Virus record (IMG/VR): IMGVR_UViG_3300006028_000003 | Span: 1-64,000 of that record | Length of the DNA stretch: 64,000 nucleotides | DNA from: a virus | Direction: 5' to 3' (one strand) | Part shown: piece by piece, positions 31,594 through 38,717 of the stretch | How the letters are laid out: every line of letters begins with the position of its first letter | Numbering within the stretch: the stretch's first letter is position 1 | Made by a program: the position numbers and the translations under genes | The notes under the pieces: model-generated | What the model was told of the DNA's origin: nothing | Seen by the model: only the letters and a program-made list of their open reading frames with translations | Database searches by the model: none

Positions 31594-32397
31594 ATGAGGG
31601 CCATCGATCTGTCCGGACGCGTTTTTGGAAGACTCACGGTAGAGGAACGCGCTGAGAACACACCGTTAGGGCAGGCGAAATGGCGTTGCCGATGCTCGTG
31701 CGGCGGAACGGCGAATTCGACCAGCTACAACCTAAGGAATGGCAAGTCGACCTCGTGTGGATGTAGAAGGTCAGAGGCTGCGCCGGATGTCACTATCGAC
31801 CTAACTGGAAAGACGTTCGGTAATCTAAAGGTCATACGGCGCGTTGGCACTAAACGCCAGCAGGCGTTGTGGCGCTGCCGGTGCTCATGTGGACGTACGG
31901 CAGATGTTGTTGGGTACAACCTTCGTAGCGGAACTACGCGAACGTGCGGATGCGGTAAGGCGCAAAACGGACGAAAGCATGGGGGGTATAAGACATCAGA
32001 ATACAGTGTTTGGCGTAGCATGCTCAACCGCTGCTATAACACTAAGGCCGACTGTTACTCCTATTATGGAGGCCGCGGCATAACGGTATGCGATCGGTGG
32101 CGGAAGTCGTTCATATTATTTCGAGAGGACATGGGCCGGCGCCCATCGCTGCGGCACTCAATCGAGCGTCGAAAAAACGATCGCGGCTACAGCCCCGATA
32201 ACTGTTATTGGGCAACCACTATTCAGCAGAACAGGAATAAAAGAACGGTAAAGCGCTACGCTTACGCCGGTAGAGAGATGACATTACCCGAATGGCTCCA
32301 AGAGCTTCGCCCTACTTGGGCATACTCGAAAGCATGGCAGCGATTACGACGGGGTCTTTCATTTACCCAAGCACTGGAGCTCGACGTCAATGGCTGA
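31594..32397 (+). CDS. HNH homing-type endonuclease 2 with duplicated Cys repeats
   Basis: A 267-aa protein. Two tandem N-terminal repeats (about 1-60 and 65-125) share GxxFGxLxV, then WRCRCSCG, then TxSCGC: a zinc-binding DNA-recognition module. Residues about 135-205 hold the HNH core (VWRSMLNRCYN, YGGRGITVCDRW, HSIERRKNDRG, NCYWATTIQQN), followed by a helix-turn-helix-like end. It appears lower in GC than its neighbours, consistent with later arrival. Related to the genes at 26851 and 34469. Confidence 0.85.
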   Translation: MRAIDLSGRVFGRLTVEERAENTPLGQAKWRCRCSCGGTANSTSYNLRNGKSTSCGCRRSEAAPDVTIDLTGKTFGNLKVIRRVGTKRQQALWRCRCSCGRTADVVGYNLRSGTTRTCGCGKAQNGRKHGGYKTSEYSVWRSMLNRCYNTKADCYSYYGGRGITVCDRWRKSFILFREDMGRRPSLRHSIERRKNDRGYSPDNCYWATTIQQNRNKRTVKRYAYAGREMTLPEWLQELRPTWAYSKAWQRLRRGLSFTQALELDVNG

Positions 32398-32806
32398 ACG
32401 CGTTTCATCGAACGATTTACTATTCGAGCTTTTACAAGAAATAGTCAGGGAGCGTCAGCGCGACATGGGCGAGGGCATCACCCTCCGAGCCCTCAACAAG
32501 CGCTTCGACGAACACCTCGCCGAGGATGAGCGCCGCCACGAGAAGAGTGATGACCGGATCCGGAAGCTCGAAGAGCATATGGCCCGCTCCGAGGCCCACG
32601 TCGAGACGACGGCTCGCTTCATCATCCCCCCGACCCCCCCGGTGGCCCAGGTCACCATCAACGGAAACCACTCGAAGCGACCGACGATCACCAAGGGGCT
32701 AAAGGAAGCGATGAGCAACCCCATCATCAAGTGGGTCGGAATTGCTCTCGCTTTAGCGGCTTCCCACCTAGCGGCCCGTTGCGGGATCCCCCCGCTCCCC
32801 CACTAG
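32390..32806 (+). CDS. Coiled-coil membrane protein, 138 aa
   Basis: Residues about 30-72 form a charged coiled coil ([20 protein letters not shown]). They are followed by a Pro-rich spacer and one membrane helix near the C-terminus ([17 protein letters not shown], about 113-129). A tail-anchored coiled coil is reminiscent of phage lysis or virion membrane proteins. A similar layout is seen at 35343-35627. It overlaps the HNH gene by 8 nt. Confidence 0.6.
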   Translation: MAERVSSNDLLFELLQEIVRERQRDMGEGITLRALNKRFDEHLAEDERRHEKSDDRIRKLEEHMARSEAHVETTARFIIPPTPPVAQVTINGNHSKRPTITKGLKEAMSNPIIKWVGIALALAASHLAARCGIPPLPH

Positions 32807-33654
32807 GGGCCGAAGCGCCGGATCATCAACCGGCCTTCGCTCGCCGGCACCTGGCAGTTCCCGGAGCCCCCCGTTGCAGTGCAAACTAGCGTGCACGTGT
32901 GGGCGCCGACGGAGAACCCTTGGTCACCGATGAACGTAGAGCATTCGCAGAAGGTCTGGCCGGAGAGGAGCTCGTCTTGCTGAGCGGTCCCGATGACGGT
33001 CCCCCCATCGACGAAAATGTCAACGGTGACTTGGCTCCCGGTAGCGAGGCCCTCGCTTATGTTTTGGAAGGTGACCGCGGCGTGAAGGTCAACGGTTTGG
33101 CCGGGGGCGGTGATGGTGAAGCCTCCGATCAGCGTCGCGACCGTCGTGTTCGTCGCCCCCACCGGGACAGCGGATACGTTTCGGATGACGTTGGCGGCAG
33201 AGGCCGCGCCGGCTAGGCCGGTTGGCCCCGTAGCTCCGGAGGCCCCCGCGGGTCCCGTCGCGCCGGTTGGCCCTGTCGCCCCTACGCCGGTCGGTCCGGT
33301 CGGTCCGGAAGGCCCCGTTGGTCCGAGAGCGCCGGTTGCTCCGGTGACTCCTGCGCCGGTTGCGCCGGCTGGCCCCGTCGCCCCTGTCGGCCCGCTCGGT
33401 CCGGTAGCGCCAGCACCTGGTCCGGTAGCGCCCTGAGCGCCTGTCGCGCCTGTTGCGCCTGCTCCAGTGGGTCCCGTCGGTCCGCTGGGTCCGGTCGAGC
33501 CGGAAGGCCCCGTCGCTCCGGTTACTCCAGCGCCGGTTGCTCCCGTGGGGCCTAGGGGTCCAGTGGGGCCGGAAGGGCCAGTGGCGCCCCCCGGAGCATC
33601 GGATCCGTAGACCCCACCGTGACGAATCCGACCGCCGCGCTCGAGTCTGCTCAT
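32803..33654 (-). CDS. Collagen-like protein 2 with C-terminal beta domain
   Basis: A 283-aa protein with a short basic N-terminus ([14 protein letters not shown]), then a long Gly-X-Y stretch (about 21-155, GATGPTGP style) and a roughly 125-residue C-terminal beta-sandwich-like domain with Cys residues ([20 protein letters not shown]). The C-terminal domain resembles that of the protein at 56222. A trimeric fibre is expected. It neighbours the hypothetical protein at 33658. Confidence 0.85.
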   Translation of the reverse strand: MSRLERGGRIRHGGVYGSDAPGGATGPSGPTGPLGPTGATGAGVTGATGPSGSTGPSGPTGPTGAGATGATGAQGATGPGAGATGPSGPTGATGPAGATGAGVTGATGALGPTGPSGPTGPTGVGATGPTGATGPAGASGATGPTGLAGAASAANVIRNVSAVPVGATNTTVATLIGGFTITAPGQTVDLHAAVTFQNISEGLATGSQVTVDIFVDGGTVIGTAQQDELLSGQTFCECSTFIGDQGFSVGAHTCTLVCTATGGSGNCQVPASEGRLMIRRFGP

Positions 33655-33657
33655 GGC

Positions 33658-34461
33658 TCAACCGTCCACGATGGCTACAACGGTTCTCGCTACGTTGACC
33701 GTGACAACCCCTGGCGCTACCTCGCCGGCCGCTATCCCGAAGGTTCGCGCGAGACCGTTGCCGGGCGCCTCGAGGGTCCAACTGACGGTCGAAAGCCCAG
33801 GGAGGTCATCGACCGCAGAGTTACCGACGGTCTGAGAGAACCCATCGATCTGCGTCGTCGCAACCCCGTCGAAGATTTGCATCGCGACGTTGTCTTGGGT
33901 CCCAGCAGCCGCACTCATCGTGAGGCTACAGCTGATGATTGCCTTCTGGAGCGCAGTGAAGGGGGCCGTCGTGACGCTTGCTCCGGCGATAGCAACGAAG
34001 CTTCCGGTGAGCGCCTGCGGAGTGGTTCCCTTCGCAGTGTAGGTCGGGGGTGGGGTGAAGATGCCCCCCGCGGTCGGCGCCGTGATGGCGAACCAGGCCC
34101 CTACGGAGACGTCGTAGAAGCAAATCGCGAAGGCCCCTGCGGAGGCCGGAAGCACCAGCGACGATGCCCCGTTGATGAGCTTCCCGTCCGGAGCGGTGAT
34201 GGTGATCACCTGAGCCCCATCTACGTCCAAAATTCCGACACTATGTGCCTCTTTCAAACCAGCCCCCGGCGGGATTGCGGCGGTGGTTGCGTTTGGAAGA
34301 AGGATCGAGACGGGTGCGGATGCCCCCTGAATTGCCGTCAGGGCGCCGTATGGTATTGAGCCGACAGAGCTACCTGCGATAACACGTACTCTCTCGAAAA
34401 AAGAAGTGTACGCAAGTCGTGCCCATAGGGCTAACGCCGATTGAGTTCTTCCCTTGGCCAT
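33658..34461 (-). CDS. Putative virion protein, 267 aa
   Basis: Begins MAKGRTQSALALWARLAYTS and is then almost wholly beta-rich (PVSILLPNATTAAIPPG, AQVITITAPDGKLING). Its C-terminal part (FTALQKAIISCSLTMSA and VTVNVARTVVAIVDG) resembles the end regions of the neighbouring collagen-like protein and the gene at 56838. A spike or capsid-accessory role is inferred from composition and from its place beside the collagen-like gene. Confidence 0.55.
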   Translation of the reverse strand: MAKGRTQSALALWARLAYTSFFERVRVIAGSSVGSIPYGALTAIQGASAPVSILLPNATTAAIPPGAGLKEAHSVGILDVDGAQVITITAPDGKLINGASSLVLPASAGAFAICFYDVSVGAWFAITAPTAGGIFTPPPTYTAKGTTPQALTGSFVAIAGASVTTAPFTALQKAIISCSLTMSAAAGTQDNVAMQIFDGVATTQIDGFSQTVGNSAVDDLPGLSTVSWTLEAPGNGLARTFGIAAGEVAPGVVTVNVARTVVAIVDG

Positions 34462-34468
34462 AACGCCC

Positions 34469-35320
34469 TCAGTAGTGAATAGCTCGCGCTAGATCATCGG
34501 AAGTACCGGTGTGGTTAGCGCTACGGTGTTTTGGGGTGGTCAACGCTTTCTCGGCGGACCATCCAAGGCTAGTTATTCTCGTCCACACTAAGTAAAGGTC
34601 TGCGCCATAATTATCGCAGGCTTCTTTGAGGCTCATGCGCTCGCCGTAGACTACGATCCAGCGTGTAGATCGGCGGTTACGCGTTTGCTCGACCCGCGTC
34701 GCCCAACGGCAATTAGCAGGCGCGTATGGCCCGTCGCCATCAATGCGATCCACCGAATGGCTCTTGGATGGCCTAGGGCCCATATCGGCTAGAAACCGCA
34801 TGAAGCCTCCCGGCCCTAGCCAAATGGGATCAACAGTGATCCCACGTCCGCCGTATCGGATATACGACTTAGTTTTGGTGTTTTGGCATCTGCGAATAAT
34901 GCCGCACCAGATACTGTACTCGTTTGTCTTCGATCTCCCGTGGGGCCTATTTATGCATCCGCAAGATTTTGTCTTGCCGGACTTGAGTCGCGTGACAAAG
35001 GAGTGCATCTCGCGCCCGCAATCGCAGCGGCACACCCAACCCCATTTACCATCACGGTCTCTACGCTCAGGTCGTAGGGCAACTAGCCGCCCAAATCGTT
35101 CACCGGTGATGTCGATCCAGGGCGCAGCCGATGCTTTACGTCCAACCGACTCACACCCACACGATCGCACACCGCCGTTGCGTAGGTGCCCGCTGCGGAC
35201 GAGCTTATCATTACCGCAGTCGCACCGGCAGAGCCAGACGGCTCCATTGTGACGTTCGGCTACAGCAACAGCGACCAGTCGTCCGAACTTCTGGCCTCTG
35301 AGATCGATCGACGTGGTCAT
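34469..35320 (-). CDS. HNH homing-type endonuclease 3 with duplicated Cys repeats
   Basis: The likely start is ATG 35320; the frame extends to 35461 but that overlaps the preceding gene. The 283-aa product has two repeats of GQKFGRLVAVA then WLCRCDCG and VRSCGCE (and GERFGRLVAL, WVCRCDCG, TKSCGC), followed by an HNH core (WCGIIRRCQNT, YGGRGITVDPIW, HSVDRIDGDG, NCRWATRVEQTRN). It is the closest relative of endonuclease 2 but on the opposite strand. It probably spread by homing. Confidence 0.85.
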   Translation of the reverse strand: MTTSIDLRGQKFGRLVAVAVAERHNGAVWLCRCDCGNDKLVRSGHLRNGGVRSCGCESVGRKASAAPWIDITGERFGRLVALRPERRDRDGKWGWVCRCDCGREMHSFVTRLKSGKTKSCGCINRPHGRSKTNEYSIWCGIIRRCQNTKTKSYIRYGGRGITVDPIWLGPGGFMRFLADMGPRPSKSHSVDRIDGDGPYAPANCRWATRVEQTRNRRSTRWIVVYGERMSLKEACDNYGADLYLVWTRITSLGWSAEKALTTPKHRSANHTGTSDDLARAIHY

Positions 35321-35342
35321 CCCGAGGAGGATAATACCAGCT

Positions 35343-35627
35343 CTAGTGAGCCATCGCAACGCCACCGAGGAGGCCCAAAATGCCGAGCGCCACCGCGGCC
35401 CCCGCGACCGCCCCCGCAATAGCCCCAGGGAGCCAGCTAGTGAGCACCTTGGCCGCCGCAAGCTTCAACGCGGTGTTGGCGAGGCTCTTCGTCATCACCT
35501 CGCATCGGGTCACTCGATCGTCGAGGCCGTCGACCATCGGGATCCGCGTCTCGATGCGATGGATGAGGGTGTCGACCTTCGAGGTGAGGATTTCCAGTTG
35601 GCCCCGGATTCCGTCGAGGTCGTTCAT
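35343..35627 (-). CDS. Coiled-coil membrane protein, 94 aa
   Basis: The start is chosen at ATG 35627 (MNDLDGIRGQLEIL). Residues about 5-45 are a heptad-like helix. One or two Gly/Ala-rich membrane helices follow (WLPGAIAGAVAGAAVALGIL, about 64-83). The layout resembles the holin-like or hemolysin XhlA-type proteins of phages and the protein at 32390-32806. Function not proven. Confidence 0.55.
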   Translation of the reverse strand: MNDLDGIRGQLEILTSKVDTLIHRIETRIPMVDGLDDRVTRCEVMTKSLANTALKLAAAKVLTSWLPGAIAGAVAGAAVALGILGLLGGVAMAH

Positions 35628-35659
35628 CCCTAAAGTCTTCGCGCAAGTGGCCGTAGACG

Positions 35660-35809
35660 TCAAGGCAGGGTTTTGCCGGACCCCTTGCAGTCGGAGCATT
35701 GCTGGTAGAGCATGTGGGGGCTATCGGAGGGAATGTAACCGTAGCCATCACAACGTTTGCAGAACTCCCGCCTCGCCTTGCGGAAGAGGAAGAGGAGCCA
35801 CGGGATCAA
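35660..35809 (-). CDS. DnaJ-type zinc-finger mini-protein, 49 aa
   Basis: A TTG start at 35809 is in a TTGA overlap with the upstream stop, with AAGGAG about 10 nt before it. The 49-aa product has CKRCDGYGY and CSDCKGSGK, i.e. two CxxCxGxG motifs as in the DnaJ Cys-rich domain, preceded by a hydrophobic basic helix (WLLFLFRKARR). No J-domain is present. It may be a small redox or metal-binding protein. Confidence 0.55.
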   Translation of the reverse strand: MIPWLLFLFRKARREFCKRCDGYGYIPSDSPHMLYQQCSDCKGSGKTLP

Positions 35810-35997
35810 TCGGTCATCCTCTCCTTGAGGATCTTCTGCAGCTGAGCAAAGAGGCCATCAGCTACGGTGAGGCCGTAGAAGACCCTCGCGATTATTTCCT
35901 CGGGGAGGGGCTTCAAGAGTGCGAGGGTGAAGGTCCGGCCTCGGGTGTTGACGAGCTCTTGGATGGTGAAGCGCTCTTGGGTACCGCGGGTTTCCAT
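35806..35997 (-). CDS. Hypothetical small protein, 63 aa
   Basis: ATG 35997, overlapping the 32-aa membrane peptide stop and ending in MTD at the TTGA overlap. The chain is helical and amphipathic (QELVNTRGRTFTLALL, then VADGLFAQLQKIL). No family recognised. Its tight coupling on both ends supports coding. Confidence 0.6.
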   Translation of the reverse strand: METRGTQERFTIQELVNTRGRTFTLALLKPLPEEIIARVFYGLTVADGLFAQLQKILKERMTD

Positions 35998-36095
35998 CAG
36001 AGATCCTTTTCATGGAAGGCTCGACAAGCCATCCAGCCGGAGGCAATCCAAAAGGCGATGAGAAGAAGCATCTGGGGGCCGCTAATATCGATCAT
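35997..36095 (-). CDS. Single-pass membrane mini-protein, 32 aa
   Basis: ATG 36095 to TGA 35997-35999. The product, starting MIDISGPQMLLLIAFW, is one hydrophobic helix with a short charged C-terminus (RAFHEKDL). It begins 14 nt inside the upstream Cys-rich gene and ends in an ATGA overlap. It belongs to the group of tiny membrane peptides in this genome. Confidence 0.5.
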   Translation of the reverse strand: MIDISGPQMLLLIAFWIASGWMACRAFHEKDL

Positions 36096-36294
36096 TAGCC
36101 ACTAGGCTCGATAGGGTAATCATTGAACATTGCTGATCGCAGCCGTGAACGTTCCCTTTGCAGGTACAGTGCCAGGCGGGCCCGAATATACCGTCATGCC
36201 ATTTGGGGGTGCAGCCGGCCATGATAGCGTTGGTTTGTATCTCAGCGCCGCACATGCATAGAGGGCCCCCCTCACACCACCATTGATGAGTCAT
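36082..36294 (-). CDS. Cys-rich small protein, 70 aa
   Basis: Start at ATG 36294 (ATGA overlap). Seven Cys residues are spread across 70 residues (WCEGG, CMCG, CTPKW, HCTCKG, CDQQCS), with many His/Trp, so metal binding or disulphide formation is likely. Follows the secreted Pro/Ala/Asp-rich protein gene and may be co-exported with it, though no signal peptide is visible. Confidence 0.55.
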   Translation of the reverse strand: MTHQWWCEGGPLCMCGAEIQTNAIMAGCTPKWHDGIFGPAWHCTCKGNVHGCDQQCSMITLSSLVANDRY

Positions 36295-36863
36295 TGGCAA
36301 ACCACCACACTCCCCGGCTTCATTCCCGGGGCCCCATTATCGATGCATCTCGCTACCGTCTGGCCGTAGACCGCGCAAGGGTTGGGGTCAGCGGCGAGGA
36401 TACATCGGCAATTGTAGTCACATCGACAGGGGTTTGGGGTAGGGATTGAATGCCCCGGCGCAGTTGTAGCGGCGGCTTCGTCGACGCAAAAGTCGCCCGG
36501 AGCCAAAACCGCGATTCGATCGGTGCCGCAAGTGAAGGCGCTTGGCGGAATAGGAGTGCAGGCGTCAGAGGCATCAGCATCGGGGGAAGCTTCAATGGAA
36601 GCCTCGGTGGCTTCGGCTTCATGGGAAGCGTCAGGGGCCCCGGCGTCGGGCTTGGGAGCTTTGAAGGCATCCGGAAGCCTCGCATCTGGGGGTGTCTCCT
36701 CAGGGGGGCTCGCTTCAGAGGGGCTTGCTTCGGGGGGGCCCGCTTCGCCGGTTGGATCCGGTCCAAGCAAAGTGAAGGCGGCGCCGCCGCATCCGAAAGC
36801 CCCAAAAATGAGGGCTAGCTCGAGAAGAGCGATGATAGCGATGAAGAGGTAGGCTATTTTCAT
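36291..36863 (-). CDS. Secreted protein with Asp/Ala/Pro/Glu-rich linker and Cys-rich tail
   Basis: A 190-aa protein with an N-terminal signal helix (MKIAYLFIAIIALLELAL) and a possible lipobox region (FGAFGCGG), then a low-complexity Pro/Glu/Ala/Asp linker (about 37-105) and a C-terminal domain with eight or more Cys (CTPIPPSAFTC, NPCRCDYNCRC). The ADASDA-type linker before a Cys-rich domain resembles myxobacterial extracellular lipoproteins. Role in the virus unknown; it may have been taken from a host or act on the host surface. Confidence 0.7.
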   Translation of the reverse strand: MKIAYLFIAIIALLELALIFGAFGCGGAAFTLLGPDPTGEAGPPEASPSEASPPEETPPDARLPDAFKAPKPDAGAPDASHEAEATEASIEASPDADASDACTPIPPSAFTCGTDRIAVLAPGDFCVDEAAATTAPGHSIPTPNPCRCDYNCRCILAADPNPCAVYGQTVARCIDNGAPGMKPGSVVVCQ

Positions 36864-37014
36864 GTGTCAGCTGTTTTGGCTAGGAATTTGTTGTCATCTT
36901 GAAGATCTTGAATTTGTTCTTCTAGGGCCTCCTCTCCGCCCGCTTCCGTTTACACGGCAAGCTCAAAAGAACGACGATGGTCGTGATCGTCGCCAGGATT
37001 GCCAACATCTCCAT
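36860..37014 (-). pseudogene. Membrane plus coiled-coil mini-protein, frameshifted
   Basis: From ATG 37014 the frame gives an N-terminal membrane helix (MEMLAILATITTIVVLLSLP) and a basic linker, then hits TAG at 36922-36924. The -1 frame continues as a Glu/Gln-rich coiled coil (EALEEQIQDLQDDNKFLAK) and stops at 36860-36862 in an ATGA overlap with the secreted-protein start. Joining at the GGAGAGGAGG stretch (about 36929-36938 on the plus strand) gives a coherent 52-aa protein resembling a spanin or anchored coiled coil. The cause may be indel, sequence error or programmed shift. Confidence 0.5.
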
Positions 37015-37277
37015 CACTCCCTCTCCGCCCGCGTCCCGTGTAGCGGGCAATCGCTTAGTATCCGTTGCACGCGGACCGTCGTTGGGCACGTGCACTTCGC
37101 CTCCGCCTGCTTCGCCCGCGCGCGGATGGCGTCGAGGCGACGGACTACGGCAGCCGCGTCTTTCTTTGTCTGCACCACGAGCGCTTCATCCTCTGGGTTG
37201 GAGATCGCAACGCGAACAACACGCAGCAACTCCCTCAGCGCCTCGAGCTCCTCCGCGTCGATGGGGGCGGTGGTCAT
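37014..37277 (-). CDS. CTC/CPLH zinc-motif small protein, 87 aa
   Basis: A long N-terminal acidic helix (EELEALRELLRVVRVA) is followed by RRLDAIRARAKQAEAKCTC and SDCPLHGTR. The end repeats the plan of the 68-aa protein at 15043-15249, so these are paralogs. A zinc site from the Cys and His residues is plausible. Its ATG is overlapped by the preceding gene. Confidence 0.65.
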   Translation of the reverse strand: MTTAPIDAEELEALRELLRVVRVAISNPEDEALVVQTKKDAAAVVRRLDAIRARAKQAEAKCTCPTTVRVQRILSDCPLHGTRAERE

Positions 37278-37390
37278 TTTTGCGACCTAAGCGCTGACTC
37301 GAGTTCGGCGATGCGTGCGGTGGACATCTCAAGCAGCCGATCACGCGCAGCGGACAGCTTTCCTCCGAGTTCGCAGCTAGTGCCTGTCAT
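37274..37390 (-). CDS. Hypothetical helical mini-protein, 38 aa
   Basis: ATG 37390 overlaps the lipoprotein gene stop and the frame ends in an ATGA overlap. The chain (MTGTSCELGGKLSAARDRL...) is one amphipathic helix with a C-terminal SALRSQK. It could be a small coiled-coil partner. Evidence is positional. Confidence 0.45.
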   Translation of the reverse strand: MTGTSCELGGKLSAARDRLLEMSTARIAELESALRSQK

Positions 37391-38541
37391 GGGTGCGCCG
37401 AAATGATAGGCGAGATCTCCATCGCCGTTGTCACGTCGCCGCTCCCAGTCAAGATCGTAGTCGTATCCGACGGAGATGCCGTCGCGATTGCGCCCCCGAA
37501 GCGCATTTGTTTGTTGCTAAAGTAACATCCTTGGAAAACCCCGGTGGAATTGGACCCAAACGGGAATGAGAAGAACCATTTCTGCCCGCCCAGTGGGGTA
37601 AATTGGCTAGGTCCACAAGCGTTACACTGCGTCCCGTACTGCCAGGTGAGTAGACCGCTCATAGATGCCGGCTCGCTCAGGAACACGCCGGCACTTGCGG
37701 CAAAAGTGCTCGTGTATCGGCTGGCGTACGCGATCCCATCGGAATCGCCTACGGGCCCCTTGTAGTAATAGGAGACAAACTCCTGATCCTGCCCTGGCCG
37801 CTGCACCGCCGGCCACCAATCGGCATAGGCCCCGTTCTCGCTGCCGTACGAGAGCGTGCCGCCCAAGGCCCCGTGGCTCGTATCCGTGAGGTAACCAGTA
37901 CCGATGAAGTAGGACCAGGTATCGGTGGCGATCGTGTCGAAAGCGCTCCAGAATCCGAACCCAATCCACCGCTGAGATAGTGCTTGAGACCAGGCTTCCA
38001 GCGTTACGTTTTGACCGGCCGACGACGCCGTGATCGAATGGTCGTACACCCAGTTATAGAGCGTCGCATTCGGGGCCAGGATGAAGTCCTGACTGATCCA
38101 AGACCCCCGCGCCGGCTCCATTTGGCAGGCGGTAACGAAAGTGTTGTAACCATCCGTGTCGAGGCACCATCCGGGAGCCTGCCGTAGCGTGATCCCGTAG
38201 TGAGAGCAGTAGCTAACGGTCGGATCGCAGCCTGAATAAATCGAGGTCAGCGTCCAGTCTTGCTGACGACCGCCGCTTACGGGATTGGCCCTAACAGCCA
38301 TATGGTCGGCCGGGGGCCAGCCGGAGAGCTCGAGAGCCAACCCGGCTCCCCCGCCCGCCCCTAGGCCACCATTAGTGATCCCGCCGTACGCGGCAAAGCC
38401 TGATGTAGGCTGGCTGATCGATGCGCTAACGACGTTATTCGTCATCCCATCGAAGATGATATCGCCGAGCTCGGGGGGTCTCGGGGATTCGCTGCTGCAC
38501 GCGCAGCAAATAGGTACGGCCAGAATCGCTAATTTTTTCAT
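37387..38541 (-). CDS. Large putative lipoprotein, 384 aa
   Basis: The preferred start is ATG 38541 (MKKLAILAVPICCACSS), immediately after the preceding stop. A short hydrophobic segment ends in a Cys cluster that fits a lipobox, so lipid attachment is likely. The remaining roughly 360 residues are Gly/Ser/Thr/Trp/Tyr-rich with scattered Cys pairs (CDPTVSYC, CNACG) and look all-beta. A carbohydrate- or envelope-facing role is plausible. I do not recognise the family. Confidence 0.65.
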   Translation of the reverse strand: MKKLAILAVPICCACSSESPRPPELGDIIFDGMTNNVVSASISQPTSGFAAYGGITNGGLGAGGGAGLALELSGWPPADHMAVRANPVSGGRQQDWTLTSIYSGCDPTVSYCSHYGITLRQAPGWCLDTDGYNTFVTACQMEPARGSWISQDFILAPNATLYNWVYDHSITASSAGQNVTLEAWSQALSQRWIGFGFWSAFDTIATDTWSYFIGTGYLTDTSHGALGGTLSYGSENGAYADWWPAVQRPGQDQEFVSYYYKGPVGDSDGIAYASRYTSTFAASAGVFLSEPASMSGLLTWQYGTQCNACGPSQFTPLGGQKWFFSFPFGSNSTGVFQGCYFSNKQMRFGGAIATASPSDTTTILTGSGDVTTAMEISPIISAHP

Positions 38542-38543
38542 GG

Positions 38544-38717
38544 TCAATTCCATTTCTCATTGGGGCTGGGCTGCTTCCAGCGGCCGGTTTTCTCTTCCGG
38601 ATCGACGAGTGTATTTTTTGAGGTCTCCCAGACGTCGCCGAAGGCGAGGAGTTTGGCGGAGAGGTTGAAGAGGAGGCCCCCGAGACGGAGGGCTAGATAT
38701 TTGAGGGTGTTTCTCAT
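38544..38717 (-). CDS. Hypothetical basic protein, 57 aa
   Basis: ATG 38717 overlaps the helicase stop. An N-terminal hydrophobic helix (LKYLALRLGGLLFNLSAKLL) is followed by a charged tail ending EKWN. It may sit at a membrane. It directly precedes the lipoprotein gene with a 2-nt gap, so joint translation is likely. Confidence 0.55.
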   Translation of the reverse strand: MRNTLKYLALRLGGLLFNLSAKLLAFGDVWETSKNTLVDPEEKTGRWKQPSPNEKWN

